From IMG/VR virus record IMGVR_UViG_3300030331_002097, positions 1-30,313 of that record: a stretch of DNA of 30,313 bases; one strand, written 5' to 3'. Within the stretch, counting starts at the first letter, position 1. Each line of letters opens with the position of its first letter. Positions 1 through 8,891 of the stretch are shown here, one piece after another. The notes beneath the pieces were generated by a model. That model did not search any database and was not told the origin of the DNA. It saw only the letters and a list, made by a program, of their open reading frames with translations. Made by a program: the position numbers and the translations under genes. The stretch is from a virus.

Positions 1-60
1 GGGTCCGTGCTTCCGGGGCCCGTGCTTCTGGGGTCCGTGCTTCCGGGGTCCGTGGTTCCC
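1..60 (-). repeat. 15-bp tandem repeat coding for GSTDP units
   Basis: Four copies of a 15-bp unit lie in tandem (plus-strand unit GGGTCCGTGCTTCCG). Copies 1 and 3 are identical, copy 2 has two substitutions and copy 4 is more diverged. Because 15 is a multiple of three, the array stays in frame and encodes a Gly-Ser-Thr-Asp-Pro linker on the minus strand. The array is cut by the window edge, so its full length is unknown. Confidence 0.85.
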
Positions 61-539
61 GCCCCATCTGTTCCTGTAACCGCCGGGCCAATCTCACTTT
101 GAGTTCTGAACTCGAGCGGTATAGTGGGTCCGATGAGCGGGTCCATAGCGCGTGTTTCAAACCCACCTGAGTAGTCTGTCTGAGGTTCGCCAAAGATTTC
201 GTTTGTCCCGCCGGGGCTGATTGACATTGGGTCAACCTGCGGTGAACCAAGGGTATCGTAGCCAAACTGAAGCGGCTCTCCGCCCCTTGTAGCGCCTAAG
301 AATCTACCGCCTTGGTATTCATCAAAAAATTGGTCTTGGGAGAATGTTGGCCCCGGCACAGATAATCCAGCATCGTCACCAAGAAAAGACAACTGGCTTG
401 GAGCAAACGGTTGAAAGCCACCGCGCGGATTCATATTGTAATTAGTAGCAATCCGAGGCCCCAAATCAGTGCGCCCTCTCCGCCCTGCGAAGAAACGGGC
501 TTGTTCTAAAAGCGGGTCGTTGTACTTAAAGTTGGCCAT
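1..539 (-). CDS. Unrecognised virion-associated protein, 3' end outside the window
   Basis: An open frame begins at the ATG complementary to 537-539 and runs off the left edge after 179 codons, so only the N-terminal part is seen. The protein starts MANFKYNDPLLEQARFF, is rich in Gly, Pro, Thr and Asp, and has no signal peptide or membrane segment. The last visible residues are a GSTDP pentapeptide repeat encoded by a 15-bp tandem array at the edge. It begins 9 bp after the stop of the 1,892-residue tail protein in the same direction, so it is the next gene of the late unit. Function is not recognised; position suggests a tail or internal virion protein. The gene is real on the basis of spacing and frame, but product assignment is open. 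Confidence 0.6.
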   Translation of the reverse strand, partial: MANFKYNDPLLEQARFFAGRRGRTDLGPRIATNYNMNPRGGFQPFAPSQLSFLGDDAGLSVPGPTFSQDQFFDEYQGGRFLGATRGGEPLQFGYDTLGSPQVDPMSISPGGTNEIFGEPQTDYSGGFETRAMDPLIGPTIPLEFRTQSEIGPAVTGTDGAGTTDPGSTDPRSTGPGSTD

Positions 540-548
540 ACTGCAAAT

Positions 549-3500
549 TTAGTTAACTCTGTCGTTATGAAGGCGTGAGCGCTCAAAGATAGCGTTCACA
601 GCGTACAACTCGTTTTTGGTGGTAGAGCTGTTCGTGAGTTTGATTTTTAAGAAGTAGTCGCGCAGTGGGTCTCCCGTAACGTGACCTGTGTCAGAAGCGT
701 TCCTTGCGATTAGGTTATCTGCATCCGCAAGTCCACTGACTCCACTTACTTTCAAGGTAAACCTGTCGTGGACACCCTCGATTGTGATGCCTGTGGTATT
801 GCCGTCCGCTGCATCGAACAGCGTATCTCCGATGTTGAATGGAATGTTGTCTACGCGAGACGTGAAGGTTACTCTGTCGTTGGCACCGTCAATACCCGAC
901 GTAGCCACAACTCCAACAGCAATCTCGTCTAGCTTGCTAGTATTGCTTGTGTCACCGGGCATATCACAGTATAACATTCCCTCCCGGAACCCATCGCCAG
1001 CCCTTACTTGGCCGTCAATGTCTTGGTCCTTCCACATGTTTGTGGTGATTGTAGAAGTCTGTTCTCTGTTAGAAAGCTCTGCAGTCCACACTGAGTTACC
1101 TTCAAGGCTGATTGCCTTGTAGAGCTTCACCATGGACGGGTTTTTCTTTGCAATAACCTCAATGACTGCGTTGTGAGCTACACCGTAATAGTTGAGCGGC
1201 GTTGCTGAAGGGCTGTGAAGGAATACTTTTCCAGCAGAAAAGCTTACCATATCCTCAAATATTGGGCACATGTCTTCGGGCCTATAGCTATACTTGCTAG
1301 TCCAAACGCCTTGCTTGAAGTTGTAAGCAATCGTAGTTCTGTCAGCAACAGATACTGAGCTTTTTGAAAGAGTAGACGCTGAGTTGTTTTTTGAACCGCC
1401 ACCAGCACCTTCATTTAGAACACCTCTCATATCAGACCCGACTTGCTTAACCATCTTGCCGTAGAAATCATTGCGCTGATTTGTAACAAGAAGGTCTTGA
1501 GTTCCTTTGGTGCTAAGTTCTGATTCTACAAAACCAATTTCAGTTGGGTGGTCAACAAAGATAACGCCCTTGCCAGCTTCGTCCCAATCTAATACATGCA
1601 CCTCCCAGTTTTGATTTTCGTTAATGATGTCGAGCGGTGAGCCTTTAATCGTGTAAACCTTTCTCAAACCGTTCAGGTCAAAGCTAGTGTCGGTGTCGAG
1701 GTCTACTGGAAGTCCTCTTCCGAATGTAGTTCCCCCAGCCGAAATAGTTCTACGCTGTTTGCTATTGATGGAAAACACAATTTCATTTTGGTCGATGTGT
1801 ACGCCAGTGATAACTCCTGAGGCAGAGCGTCCAGCCTGTACGCTTCTCAGCTGAGTAGAAAAGAAACTACTAGCCTTAGCATCGCTAATAATTTTTATTT
1901 GATTGCCAGCAAGAGCACAGACAACACCCTTCTCCGCATCAACAAAGTAAATGATTCCATCATGCTCCCTGACACCCATGCTGAACATACCCGGGCCGTA
2001 GTCGCTAGGCGAGTATATCTCTTTGCCAAGAACATTTGTAGAGGTAATAAGCACGCCCCCTTCTGCGGTATTGATGTAGTCTCTACTGACAGGAGTTTTA
2101 GAGCACTTTCTTTCTTGCAACACCGCCAGTCCAGCGCCCTCGTCAATTAGTTTGCAGATGTCACCGTACCTAAGGGAGTAGTCCTTGAACGGGAACAGTG
2201 ATGGGTTGAAACTAGAAAGGTTGAGCACCTCACCATCTGACGCGTATGGGTCACTGTAGGTAACTGATGAACCCCTAACGTTTACTTGAAACTCTGGGTT
2301 GTAGAAGTGAGGTCTTCCAAAATGATAGTTTCTTGTGACAGTAGAGTCCAAGTAATCATTGAAGCCCGGGTCTTCGATATTTGTAAGCCTAAAGTTTACA
2401 GACGTAGCTTCAGTCAGGTCGCTTGGGTCAAACTCAAGTGTCGTTGAGTTGAACGAAGATGTCCTCATGTCTCTCTTACGATAGTATGTATCGCCTTGGT
2501 CTGTCAGGTGTACTGCCCTGAACGAGCCCTTTGTAAACACACAGAATGCTGCCGGAATAGGCGCTTCGGGATTTGCAGAGGTTCCGTCTGCAAGGGTTAC
2601 ACCATTTGGCGCATCAAAGCCATCGTTGACTGCGCCGGGACCTCCTGATGCTGAAACTCTGTACCTGTAGTATGTGCCGCTGCCATCCTCGTATATCCCT
2701 AGTGGCCGTACTATTTCGTGAGTCGCAAGGCTTATTGAAGCAAAATCACCGCCAGCAGAGCCAAACCCTCCTACCCCAAAAAAGTCTGGGTCCGTATTGT
2801 TTTCAGCAGGAAATGAAACTGGGCGAATAGTGTCGCCCCTAAACAGCCTCACCCTGCTTTTGATTTCGCTGACACCTGTAAACGCCACCGCTCCTTCAGT
2901 AGCTGCTTGGTTGTATACACTTCTCCTAGAATCATCCGATACAGAAAATGACTCACCAATTTCAAAGTACACAATCTCCTCATCCACAGGCTGTACTTTT
3001 GGTCTCAAGATTTCTACAACACAGTTCTTTTTCCAGTTGTCGCTTTCACCACTCCCCTGAATGTCTGCAACCGAAAATCCTGTATGAACATTGTTTTCTT
3101 TAACAATCAACATCCAACCTGAGCGCCTGTACTCACCCTCCTTGGTAAAGTTACCGTCAGCAGCATGTGGCAAGGACAGGACATTCTTTTCTGAGTTGGG
3201 CTCAAAGTGCTTGTAGTCGATGATGTCAAAGAAATGATTTTCCGGAAAGTTTGTAATTACTTCAGGGTTACCTTCTTCCGTTCCGGGATTGATGTCTTGA
3301 TAGCTAACAATCCGAAGCTTGTCTCCCGGTCTAAACTGGTAATCAAGTTTGACTCCGAAAGATGACTTGTACGAATCCGTCTTCCCCTCAAAGAATCTGA
3401 AAGGAAGATAAATGGCGTTACTAAGAATGCCAGCAGACTCAGCCGCAGCCAAACTCGTGAAGTTTGCTTCTGCCGCTGCATCTGTTCCGGAAGCGCTAGA

Positions 3501-6227
3501 AGAATCAAGAGTCTCCTCGAGGTCTTCACTGTCAGTGAGTGAGGGGTCTCTAATTACAACCCTGCTCATGTCAGCAAGAAGCGCCTCAGGGACGCTGTGC
3601 GTAAGAGAGAACTCATACTGAGAGTTACCCGCGTAAACAATCTGATACCTTTCCGCCCAATCTGGAATGTAAGAGGTTGGAAATGTCACGTCAATGTCAT
3701 AGGGAACAAGACGATTTACTTCGTTGCCAACAACAGAGGCTGCGTCTCCACTAAAAGGAACATAGGCTTCCCTCAAAAGCTTTACCGTAGAGCTTCTGTT
3801 TCTGTGGTCGTAAAACACGCAGCCAAGGGGGTGATTGGCCCCGGAGCGGAAGGTAAGCCTGTTGTCGCCCTTGTCGCCCTGAATAGACCCAGCATTGCCA
3901 AACACTATACGAGCATTTGTTTTAGTGTGCATCCAGTCTAGAATCATACACCTAAAAAGGTCTTCTTCATTGGCGCTGTTGACGCTGCCATCTACAGAAA
4001 AGCAATTAGCCTGAAGCACGCTTGCTGAATCGCCCAAAATAATTTCCTGACGATTGGCTGCGTACTGTGGTTCAATAGGAATTGCGCCAAAGCCATTGTC
4101 TAATACGTTAGCAACTGGCCCGCCATGCTGAATGTGTGAAACTCTAAATTCTCCACTCCTGCCTTTGTATGTAACGCGGACCCTGTTACCATTGTCTTGA
4201 ACTATGGCAAACGCTGGCTCAATAACGATTTTAGAGTCTTCGCCAGTTCCCCTGCCGTCACAGAAATACCTACAAGCTTTTGACCCCGGTCTGTCTGACG
4301 CGAATGCGCTCACCATTTGATAGTTAACTCCGTGAGCAGTGAGGTATCCAGTTCCTTTAATCTCAACTCCGAAATTGTCAACCTCAATTTGGTCAACAAC
4401 TTTTTGAGCAATGCTTAGTCTTGTGTCTGTATTGTTTACGTTGACCTGAACCTGAACACTTTTACTCCAGTAGTTGTCGGGGGTAGCCCCAATAAATCCT
4501 ACTCCGCATACCTTGGCCATGTCTGGGTCAAACCCCGCATTGTTTAATTGGTCGACAATCCCGCTACCAATGCTATCTCCACCATGGAAAAACTTTAGGT
4601 CCAAGTCTCTTGTCTGGCCCTCTGCTACAGAACCCAGTCCGGGCCTGTATTTAATTCTATACTCTTGCTTTCCATCTTGGTCTCCGTATGTAGGAATCAT
4701 ATATGGTCTGCCGCCCGTGATGAAATACGTTAGAGTCATTTCAGAAGTAGTGCCAATACCTTCCTCTGGAATGTCTGAAAGGTCAATGTCAATCTCCATT
4801 GCGTATGAAGTTGACAAACCCAGCCTAGCGCTTTGCTCATTAGAATCAAGAACATTGTCACCGTTAGTGTCCAACCTCCATTCTATATTCTGAGTGTTGT
4901 TGTCTGCTCTTTGGTAGTAGCCCAACGAAGATTGGAGGGAAGTGCCTGAGGCAATTCCAGTGCCGCCTGCGTCTGGATGAAAGTGGTCCAGATTTTCGTT
5001 TGCAGTTTCACTACTATCAGCGTCTCTCAACACAAAGTAAGAGGGTACTTTATCACCTTGCATGTCTGCGGATGATTGTATACCCTCTACCGCCTCAAAG
5101 ATAGCGTTCTGTATCCCGACAGTTACAGGAAACGATTGACTTCTAGTGTTAGAAGATTTGGTTTGTACCCACTCTGAGGTGTCAAACCCGTCAACGTAGT
5201 TGCCAAAAAACAGTCTGTTCTCAACCACACTAAGAGTCTTTGCCTTCAAAGGCACAGCGTCAAAGAGCTTGTTGGTTTCCTGCTCCGAAATAAAACGATA
5301 GGCCTTGGTGTTCGTAAAGTTAGAAACAGTCTGTCCGTTACTGTATGCTGTATCTACCTCGTCAAACACCACGAAAGAACCTGTGTTCCCAGCTCTAGCC
5401 AAAAACCTAACTGCTACTACATCGCCATCCTGATTCTCATTGTTGGAATTGACCTTCTTTTGGGTGACGTCAATAGAGTCAAAGGGAGTGTTGTAGAGGT
5501 CGGCCATAGTCCCGTCCACATTAAAGTGGTTGTCCTCGTAGGTAAGCTTAGAGTAGGGACCAATCGCAGAAACCTCACCATCAGCATAGACATACTGAGT
5601 TGCAAACTGAAACACACGGTCAATAACCCTATTGTTTGAGTTGGCATCGCCAGAAACGCTAAATTCAAATGTTGGCGGTTTCATTGGTGGACGCTTGCAA
5701 ACTGTAATGTAATTGCTTACTGTGCTTGCCGTGTCGTCGTCAATAGCACTCTCGTAGCTGTTGCTTAGAAGCCTAGAGACGTTAAGCTTTCGCGGTTCGT
5801 TTTTTCCGTCAGTAAAGTACAACAGGGTATCACCCTTACCAGTCTTTACAACGTCACCCTGAATGTGCATACCCTTCTCGAAAGCAAGAGCGCTGTTTTG
5901 GTAGAGCTTGACATATCTGTTTTCGTCTTGCTCGTACATGTAAACACCGTGGTCTTCGTTGCTGTTGTACAAAAAGTAGAATAGCACACCGCCTGCGTCA
6001 AAGTTGACAGAGCCAATGATAAGGTTAATGCCGCTTGAAGGAATTGTATCGGAAGAAGTTTTCGGGCTGACCTCTGCGTTTCCATCAGCTTGTTTTACAA
6101 CGCCCGCATCGTTTTCTTGGTTTCCAGAGATGAACACATTTTCTGCATTCGTCATCTGCATAGCCTGCACCAAGCGTTCGTCGTCATCCAAGTTTAGATG
6201 TCGAGGTATCAGTTTGTCAATAGCCAT
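549..6227 (-). CDS. Giant tail protein, nozzle/stabilisation-like (1,892 aa)
   Basis: A very long structural protein. The N-terminus (PRHLNLDDDERLV, then NAENVFISGNQEN.AGVVK at about residues 9-45) has the layout seen at the start of podovirus nozzle/tail-tube B and P22-type stabilisation proteins. A later stretch, GIIYFVDAEKGVVCALAGNQ and on to IKIISDAKASSFF, resembles the beta-propeller strands of those proteins. Most of the sequence is beta-rich with no membrane segments. Residues 453-464 (DTNGDNVLDSNE) form a complete EF-hand-type calcium loop. The start ATG overlaps the stop of the upstream connector gene by one base (TGATG), indicating coupled translation. T7 and P22 nozzle proteins are well under 1,000 residues, so extra domains must be present; fusion with other tail functions is possible. 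Family assignment is inference from weak similarity and position. Confidence 0.6.
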   Translation of the reverse strand: MAIDKLIPRHLNLDDDERLVQAMQMTNAENVFISGNQENDAGVVKQADGNAEVSPKTSSDTIPSSGINLIIGSVNFDAGGVLFYFLYNSNEDHGVYMYEQDENRYVKLYQNSALAFEKGMHIQGDVVKTGKGDTLLYFTDGKNEPRKLNVSRLLSNSYESAIDDDTASTVSNYITVCKRPPMKPPTFEFSVSGDANSNNRVIDRVFQFATQYVYADGEVSAIGPYSKLTYEDNHFNVDGTMADLYNTPFDSIDVTQKKVNSNNENQDGDVVAVRFLARAGNTGSFVVFDEVDTAYSNGQTVSNFTNTKAYRFISEQETNKLFDAVPLKAKTLSVVENRLFFGNYVDGFDTSEWVQTKSSNTRSQSFPVTVGIQNAIFEAVEGIQSSADMQGDKVPSYFVLRDADSSETANENLDHFHPDAGGTGIASGTSLQSSLGYYQRADNNTQNIEWRLDTNGDNVLDSNEQSARLGLSTSYAMEIDIDLSDIPEEGIGTTSEMTLTYFITGGRPYMIPTYGDQDGKQEYRIKYRPGLGSVAEGQTRDLDLKFFHGGDSIGSGIVDQLNNAGFDPDMAKVCGVGFIGATPDNYWSKSVQVQVNVNNTDTRLSIAQKVVDQIEVDNFGVEIKGTGYLTAHGVNYQMVSAFASDRPGSKACRYFCDGRGTGEDSKIVIEPAFAIVQDNGNRVRVTYKGRSGEFRVSHIQHGGPVANVLDNGFGAIPIEPQYAANRQEIILGDSASVLQANCFSVDGSVNSANEEDLFRCMILDWMHTKTNARIVFGNAGSIQGDKGDNRLTFRSGANHPLGCVFYDHRNRSSTVKLLREAYVPFSGDAASVVGNEVNRLVPYDIDVTFPTSYIPDWAERYQIVYAGNSQYEFSLTHSVPEALLADMSRVVIRDPSLTDSEDLEETLDSSSASGTDAAAEANFTSLAAAESAGILSNAIYLPFRFFEGKTDSYKSSFGVKLDYQFRPGDKLRIVSYQDINPGTEEGNPEVITNFPENHFFDIIDYKHFEPNSEKNVLSLPHAADGNFTKEGEYRRSGWMLIVKENNVHTGFSVADIQGSGESDNWKKNCVVEILRPKVQPVDEEIVYFEIGESFSVSDDSRRSVYNQAATEGAVAFTGVSEIKSRVRLFRGDTIRPVSFPAENNTDPDFFGVGGFGSAGGDFASISLATHEIVRPLGIYEDGSGTYYRYRVSASGGPGAVNDGFDAPNGVTLADGTSANPEAPIPAAFCVFTKGSFRAVHLTDQGDTYYRKRDMRTSSFNSTTLEFDPSDLTEATSVNFRLTNIEDPGFNDYLDSTVTRNYHFGRPHFYNPEFQVNVRGSSVTYSDPYASDGEVLNLSSFNPSLFPFKDYSLRYGDICKLIDEGAGLAVLQERKCSKTPVSRDYINTAEGGVLITSTNVLGKEIYSPSDYGPGMFSMGVREHDGIIYFVDAEKGVVCALAGNQIKIISDAKASSFFSTQLRSVQAGRSASGVITGVHIDQNEIVFSINSKQRRTISAGGTTFGRGLPVDLDTDTSFDLNGLRKVYTIKGSPLDIINENQNWEVHVLDWDEAGKGVIFVDHPTEIGFVESELSTKGTQDLLVTNQRNDFYGKMVKQVGSDMRGVLNEGAGGGSKNNSASTLSKSSVSVADRTTIAYNFKQGVWTSKYSYRPEDMCPIFEDMVSFSAGKVFLHSPSATPLNYYGVAHNAVIEVIAKKNPSMVKLYKAISLEGNSVWTAELSNREQTSTITTNMWKDQDIDGQVRAGDGFREGMLYCDMPGDTSNTSKLDEIAVGVVATSGIDGANDRVTFTSRVDNIPFNIGDTLFDAADGNTTGITIEGVHDRFTLKVSGVSGLADADNLIARNASDTGHVTGDPLRDYFLKIKLTNSSTTKNELYAVNAIFERSRLHNDRVN

Positions 6228-7024
6228 CAGTACTTAGGCGCTTGCTTAAAGTTCTTGCGAATCACGCGCACTGCCTCGTCCTTGTTGAATGTCTTAAGGC
6301 GGGCGTTAGCCTTGCGTCTTTCGTTGTAGTATTCTTGCCTAGCGCGAGACTTCTCTACGTTAGGCACACTTCTTTTGCGCTCTATGATTTTGTAGTACAT
6401 GTATGACCGCAGTGCCTCCTCGGCTTCCACGGGAACCTGTGGGTTCTTGGCCCGAGCTTCGTCTGCCACATACTCTACAACAATCACACCAGTAGTTCCT
6501 GAGTCAGTCTCGATTCTGTTTTGGTCTCTGTTGAGCCTGTACTCTCCTGCATATATGCCCCCACCCATACCGTAGGTTCTACCCGTGGCTTGGTTGTAGG
6601 CGTAGTTGTTAAAGATGAGCGCCTCCTCTTCCCCGAGGATGCCGCCACCGCTTCCGGTTGTGTCATCCACTCTGTCAAAAAAACCATCACTATCACTGTC
6701 TGTTGGGCTCTCTACGTTTGTGTAGGCCTGCGACATGTTAAGGTTTGTGTTGTGTGCAAGTGGATACACATAGCCATCGCTGCCAGCTAAGCCGACTCGA
6801 GCGATGCTTGCAAAGTCATCGGGCAACTGGTAGGTCCCGTTGGATTCAGGGGACAGCTTCAAAGAGCGCACCTTGCCCGAAAGGTCAAAGCCAAACTCAC
6901 GCAGCCCACGCAGTGCTACTGAGCGGAGCATAGGGCGAGTAACATTGATAGCGTAGTCATCACCCTCCAAAGAGATGATGAAGTCATTGATGATGTCGGA
7001 TAGTCCTACTAAGTTGTGTGCCAT
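6227..7024 (-). CDS. Head-tail adaptor / tail tubular protein A-like (265 aa)
   Basis: The sequence has the arrangement of podovirus adaptor (tail tubular A, gp11-like) proteins: an N-terminal helical part, a central QLPDDF...RVG strand region near residues 67-80, and a C-terminal helical region (AEEALRSYMYYKIIERKR at about 203-220) followed by a very basic tail rich in Arg and Lys. These proteins form a ring between the portal and the nozzle. Residues 109-120 read DSDSDGFFDRVD, a complete EF-hand-type calcium loop of the kind found in thrombospondin type 3 repeats, which is unusual in an adaptor. The gene lies 3 bp after the upstream connector gene and overlaps the next gene by one base. Function is inferred from domain layout and neighbours. 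Confidence 0.6.
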   Translation of the reverse strand: MAHNLVGLSDIINDFIISLEGDDYAINVTRPMLRSVALRGLREFGFDLSGKVRSLKLSPESNGTYQLPDDFASIARVGLAGSDGYVYPLAHNTNLNMSQAYTNVESPTDSDSDGFFDRVDDTTGSGGGILGEEEALIFNNYAYNQATGRTYGMGGGIYAGEYRLNRDQNRIETDSGTTGVIVVEYVADEARAKNPQVPVEAEEALRSYMYYKIIERKRSVPNVEKSRARQEYYNERRKANARLKTFNKDEAVRVIRKNFKQAPKY

Positions 7025-7027
7025 CTG

Positions 7028-7873
7028 TTACACTCTTTGTTCTTTAACATCCTCTTGGGCTCCGTGCTGGTACACCTCTTTGTCCTTGAGGTTGACACCG
7101 ATTAGCTTTGCCATCTCAATCACCAAGTCCATAACGTAGTGGTCAGGTAGCTCAAAGTCTCTGCTGGTCGAAGCGTTGTATACCTCTTTATTGTTGGTAA
7201 GAGTAAAACCAATCTTGGGCATAGAATTGTCGAGCGCACCTGCAGTAGTGAGAGAGGCTGGGTTCTTGTAGTACACAAAGTCAACCCCGATTTGGTCTGC
7301 TGTGCCAGCGGACGACGTGTCCTTGTTTAGAACCAAGTCATGAGGGTACAGCTCAAGCGTAACTCCTGTGATGTAGCACGCTGGAAACTCCTTGGTTGGT
7401 CTAGACAGTGTGCTTGACAGGATTGCCTGAAGCTTGTTTGCGTCCTCGATAACCTCCACAGGAATCACCTCTGCATTGGTTGAGGCATTGACAGACGCGC
7501 TTGCAGACGGAGATGTAATACTCGCAGCAGCTGGCTCGTAGTTTACCTCGATGACTCTGTTGAAGTTGTTTGGCAGGTTCAAGGATGTCTTGAGCCTTGG
7601 GTATGTAGTGTCCGGTGCTTCGTCAAGCTGCACTCTAGTGACAAACCTTCCCAAGTCCTGCTTGAGTCCACGGATACGAGACTCGGATAGCCCGGGGTCT
7701 AGAAGGCGAAGACGCTGAGCCTGAGCACGCTCTAGCTCCAAAAAGATATTGTTGAATACCTTCTGCTGTGCAACAGCTGCAAACTGGTTGAATACCGCAG
7801 GAGTTACGAACCCTCTTTCGTCCTTGTTTGCTAGTCCCTGAAGCGTTGTATATACCTCTCGTACGCTCGCCAT
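7028..7873 (-). CDS. Probable head-tail connector/structural protein (281 aa)
   Basis: I place the start at the ATG complementary to 7871-7873 (MASVREVYTTLQGL). A longer reading from a TTG at 7906 would begin inside the poly-T of a terminator and run through the -7 promoter element, so it is rejected. The protein has an N-terminal helical region with many Arg and Gln residues, a central Ala/Ser/Thr-rich insert with alternating residues (about 130-150), and a C-terminal YVMDLVIEMAKLIGVNL helix like those at the end of connector proteins. The very similar opening to proteins I recall from Bacteroidota phages supports a structural role, but the exact ring it forms is not known. It is the first gene after a promoter and is followed within 3 bp by the adaptor-like gene. 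Confidence 0.55.
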   Translation of the reverse strand: MASVREVYTTLQGLANKDERGFVTPAVFNQFAAVAQQKVFNNIFLELERAQAQRLRLLDPGLSESRIRGLKQDLGRFVTRVQLDEAPDTTYPRLKTSLNLPNNFNRVIEVNYEPAAASITSPSASASVNASTNAEVIPVEVIEDANKLQAILSSTLSRPTKEFPACYITGVTLELYPHDLVLNKDTSSAGTADQIGVDFVYYKNPASLTTAGALDNSMPKIGFTLTNNKEVYNASTSRDFELPDHYVMDLVIEMAKLIGVNLKDKEVYQHGAQEDVKEQRV

Positions 7874-7893
7874 GGTGTTGTAATTACTACCAG

Positions 7894-7901
7894 CAAATAT
7901 A
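7894..7901 (-). promoter_or_regulatory. Bacteroidota-type -7 promoter element, TATATTTG
   Basis: The minus strand reads TTTTGTTTATATTTGC at 7908-7893. TATATTTG fits the TAnnTTTG -7 consensus of the Bacteroidota primary sigma factor and ends 20 nt before the chosen ATG. A 16-base identical string stands before the portal gene. No clear -33 TTTG is present at the usual spacing because the terminator hairpin lies there. Confidence 0.75.
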
Positions 7902-7904
7902 AAC

Positions 7905-7930
7905 AAAAAAGGGCCGCCCGAAGGCAGCCC
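7905..7930 (-). terminator. Intrinsic terminator with UUCG tetraloop
   Basis: On the minus strand GGGCTGCC-TTCG-GGCGGCCC forms an 8-bp stem (one G-U pair) capped by the very stable UUCG loop, followed at once by six T residues. It lies 20 bp downstream of the stop codon of the 286-residue protein and directly abuts the next promoter, so it separates two leftward transcription units. Confidence 0.92.
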
Positions 7931-7950
7931 CTTTCCGCTAGGGTTATGGG

Positions 7951-8811
7951 TTAAGCAATCTCCGAGAGTTGCCGTTCGATTTCGGACAGGACGGTAGCGC
8001 CCTTGTCGGTCATGCAGAATCGAGTGAGTACATCGACTTCGTTCTGCCCAACAGGCACGCCGACTACAATTGCACCGCTGTCAAACCACGTTACAGCACC
8101 GCCCTTGAATCTGACAATCTGAAAGTCAAAGGCCTGCATCACAGTGACGCGGGTCTGAACGACTGGGTTGTCAAAGAGGTCGATGAACTCTTGTGGCTTG
8201 CGCTTAGCAGCCAACACAAGCTCTCTCTTAATGGCCAAGTTGTCTTGGTCTGTATTGATATTCAGTGCGATAGCTACAGGCAGCAAGTCCGTGAGGCTGC
8301 GAGTCTTAATCATCTGGATGGCATCGGTAACCAAGAAGTCCATGTCAACAGACTCCTGAATCTTTGTCTCCGTGTCGAGGAGATGGAAAGAGCTGCCACC
8401 GTTGGCCCTGTTCTCAGGGTGAGCTGCGAGGAACTCACGCAGGTTGGGCTTGGTATAAGGCACAGCCAATCCGTTATTGCGGAAGATTACCTGCGACCTT
8501 GTAGCAGAAGGAGACTGCTCGTCGACATAGATAGATGGCTCACCAGCACAGTATCTAATTTGACGAATCTTTCCAGACTCTTCGTCAAAGATGTTGATGT
8601 TGCTGTTGGAAAGCTTAAAGTAGATGCCCCCCATGATAGAGCTGTAGAACTGAGTCTCCTTGCTCTTGTCCTTGAGGTTTCTTTTGATTTCCGGCTTCTT
8701 AGCAGCAGGAGCTTGAGGGATTTCTGTTACCTGTTCCTCAACGACAGGCTTTGCCGCAGCCTTGGGCGCGGTCTTCTTAGCGGGTTTCCGCTGGATAGTT
8801 TCTGTAGACAT
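7951..8811 (-). CDS. Conserved-looking phage protein of unknown function (286 aa)
   Basis: Residues 1-50 are Lys/Ala/Pro/Glu-rich and likely disordered. A folded domain follows from about residue 52 (TQFYSSIMGGIYFKLSNSN) to the end, with several beta strands, a helical middle (VTDAIQMIKTRSLTDLLPVA) and a C-terminal helix. There is no signal peptide or membrane segment and no catalytic motif that I recognise. It lies between the capsid-region genes and the connector genes and ends in a strong intrinsic terminator, so it closes a transcription unit. A head-completion or internal virion role would fit its position. An almost full-length open frame on the opposite strand is treated as a shadow. 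Confidence 0.75.
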   Translation of the reverse strand: MSTETIQRKPAKKTAPKAAAKPVVEEQVTEIPQAPAAKKPEIKRNLKDKSKETQFYSSIMGGIYFKLSNSNINIFDEESGKIRQIRYCAGEPSIYVDEQSPSATRSQVIFRNNGLAVPYTKPNLREFLAAHPENRANGGSSFHLLDTETKIQESVDMDFLVTDAIQMIKTRSLTDLLPVAIALNINTDQDNLAIKRELVLAAKRKPQEFIDLFDNPVVQTRVTVMQAFDFQIVRFKGGAVTWFDSGAIVVGVPVGQNEVDVLTRFCMTDKGATVLSEIERQLSEIA

Positions 8812-8840
8812 GATTAAAAGAAATTAAAGTCAAACGAGTA

Positions 8841-8874
8841 GTAAGTGGGAGGAGGCCTTTCCCCCTCCCCTTAC
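8841..8874 (-). terminator. GC-rich hairpin between two late genes
   Basis: The minus strand folds as a 14-bp stem with one bulged A (GTAAGGGGAGGGGG paired with CCTCCTCCCACTTAC) around a 5-nt loop. No U-tract follows, so it may be an RNA-stability or attenuation hairpin rather than a classical terminator. Confidence 0.45.
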
Positions 8875-8891
8875 CATAGGTTAGTCAGCTA

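Noticed and set aside
1-60. CRISPR array
   Set aside because: The repeat has no spacers; it is a simple 15-bp coding tandem repeat.
544-551. TAAATTTG before the leftmost gene as another promoter
   Set aside because: It ends only 4 nt before the ATG and includes the upstream stop codon, so chance is more likely.
7874-7906. An extended N-terminus for the 281-residue connector from a TTG
   Set aside because: The extension would run through the -7 promoter element and start in the terminator poly-T; the ATG at 7873 is better placed.
7969-8817. A 282-codon frame on the plus strand opposite the 286-residue gene
   Set aside because: It mirrors a minus-strand gene that fits the tightly spaced late unit and ends at an intrinsic terminator; the plus-strand product is Leu/Arg/His-rich with no family features.
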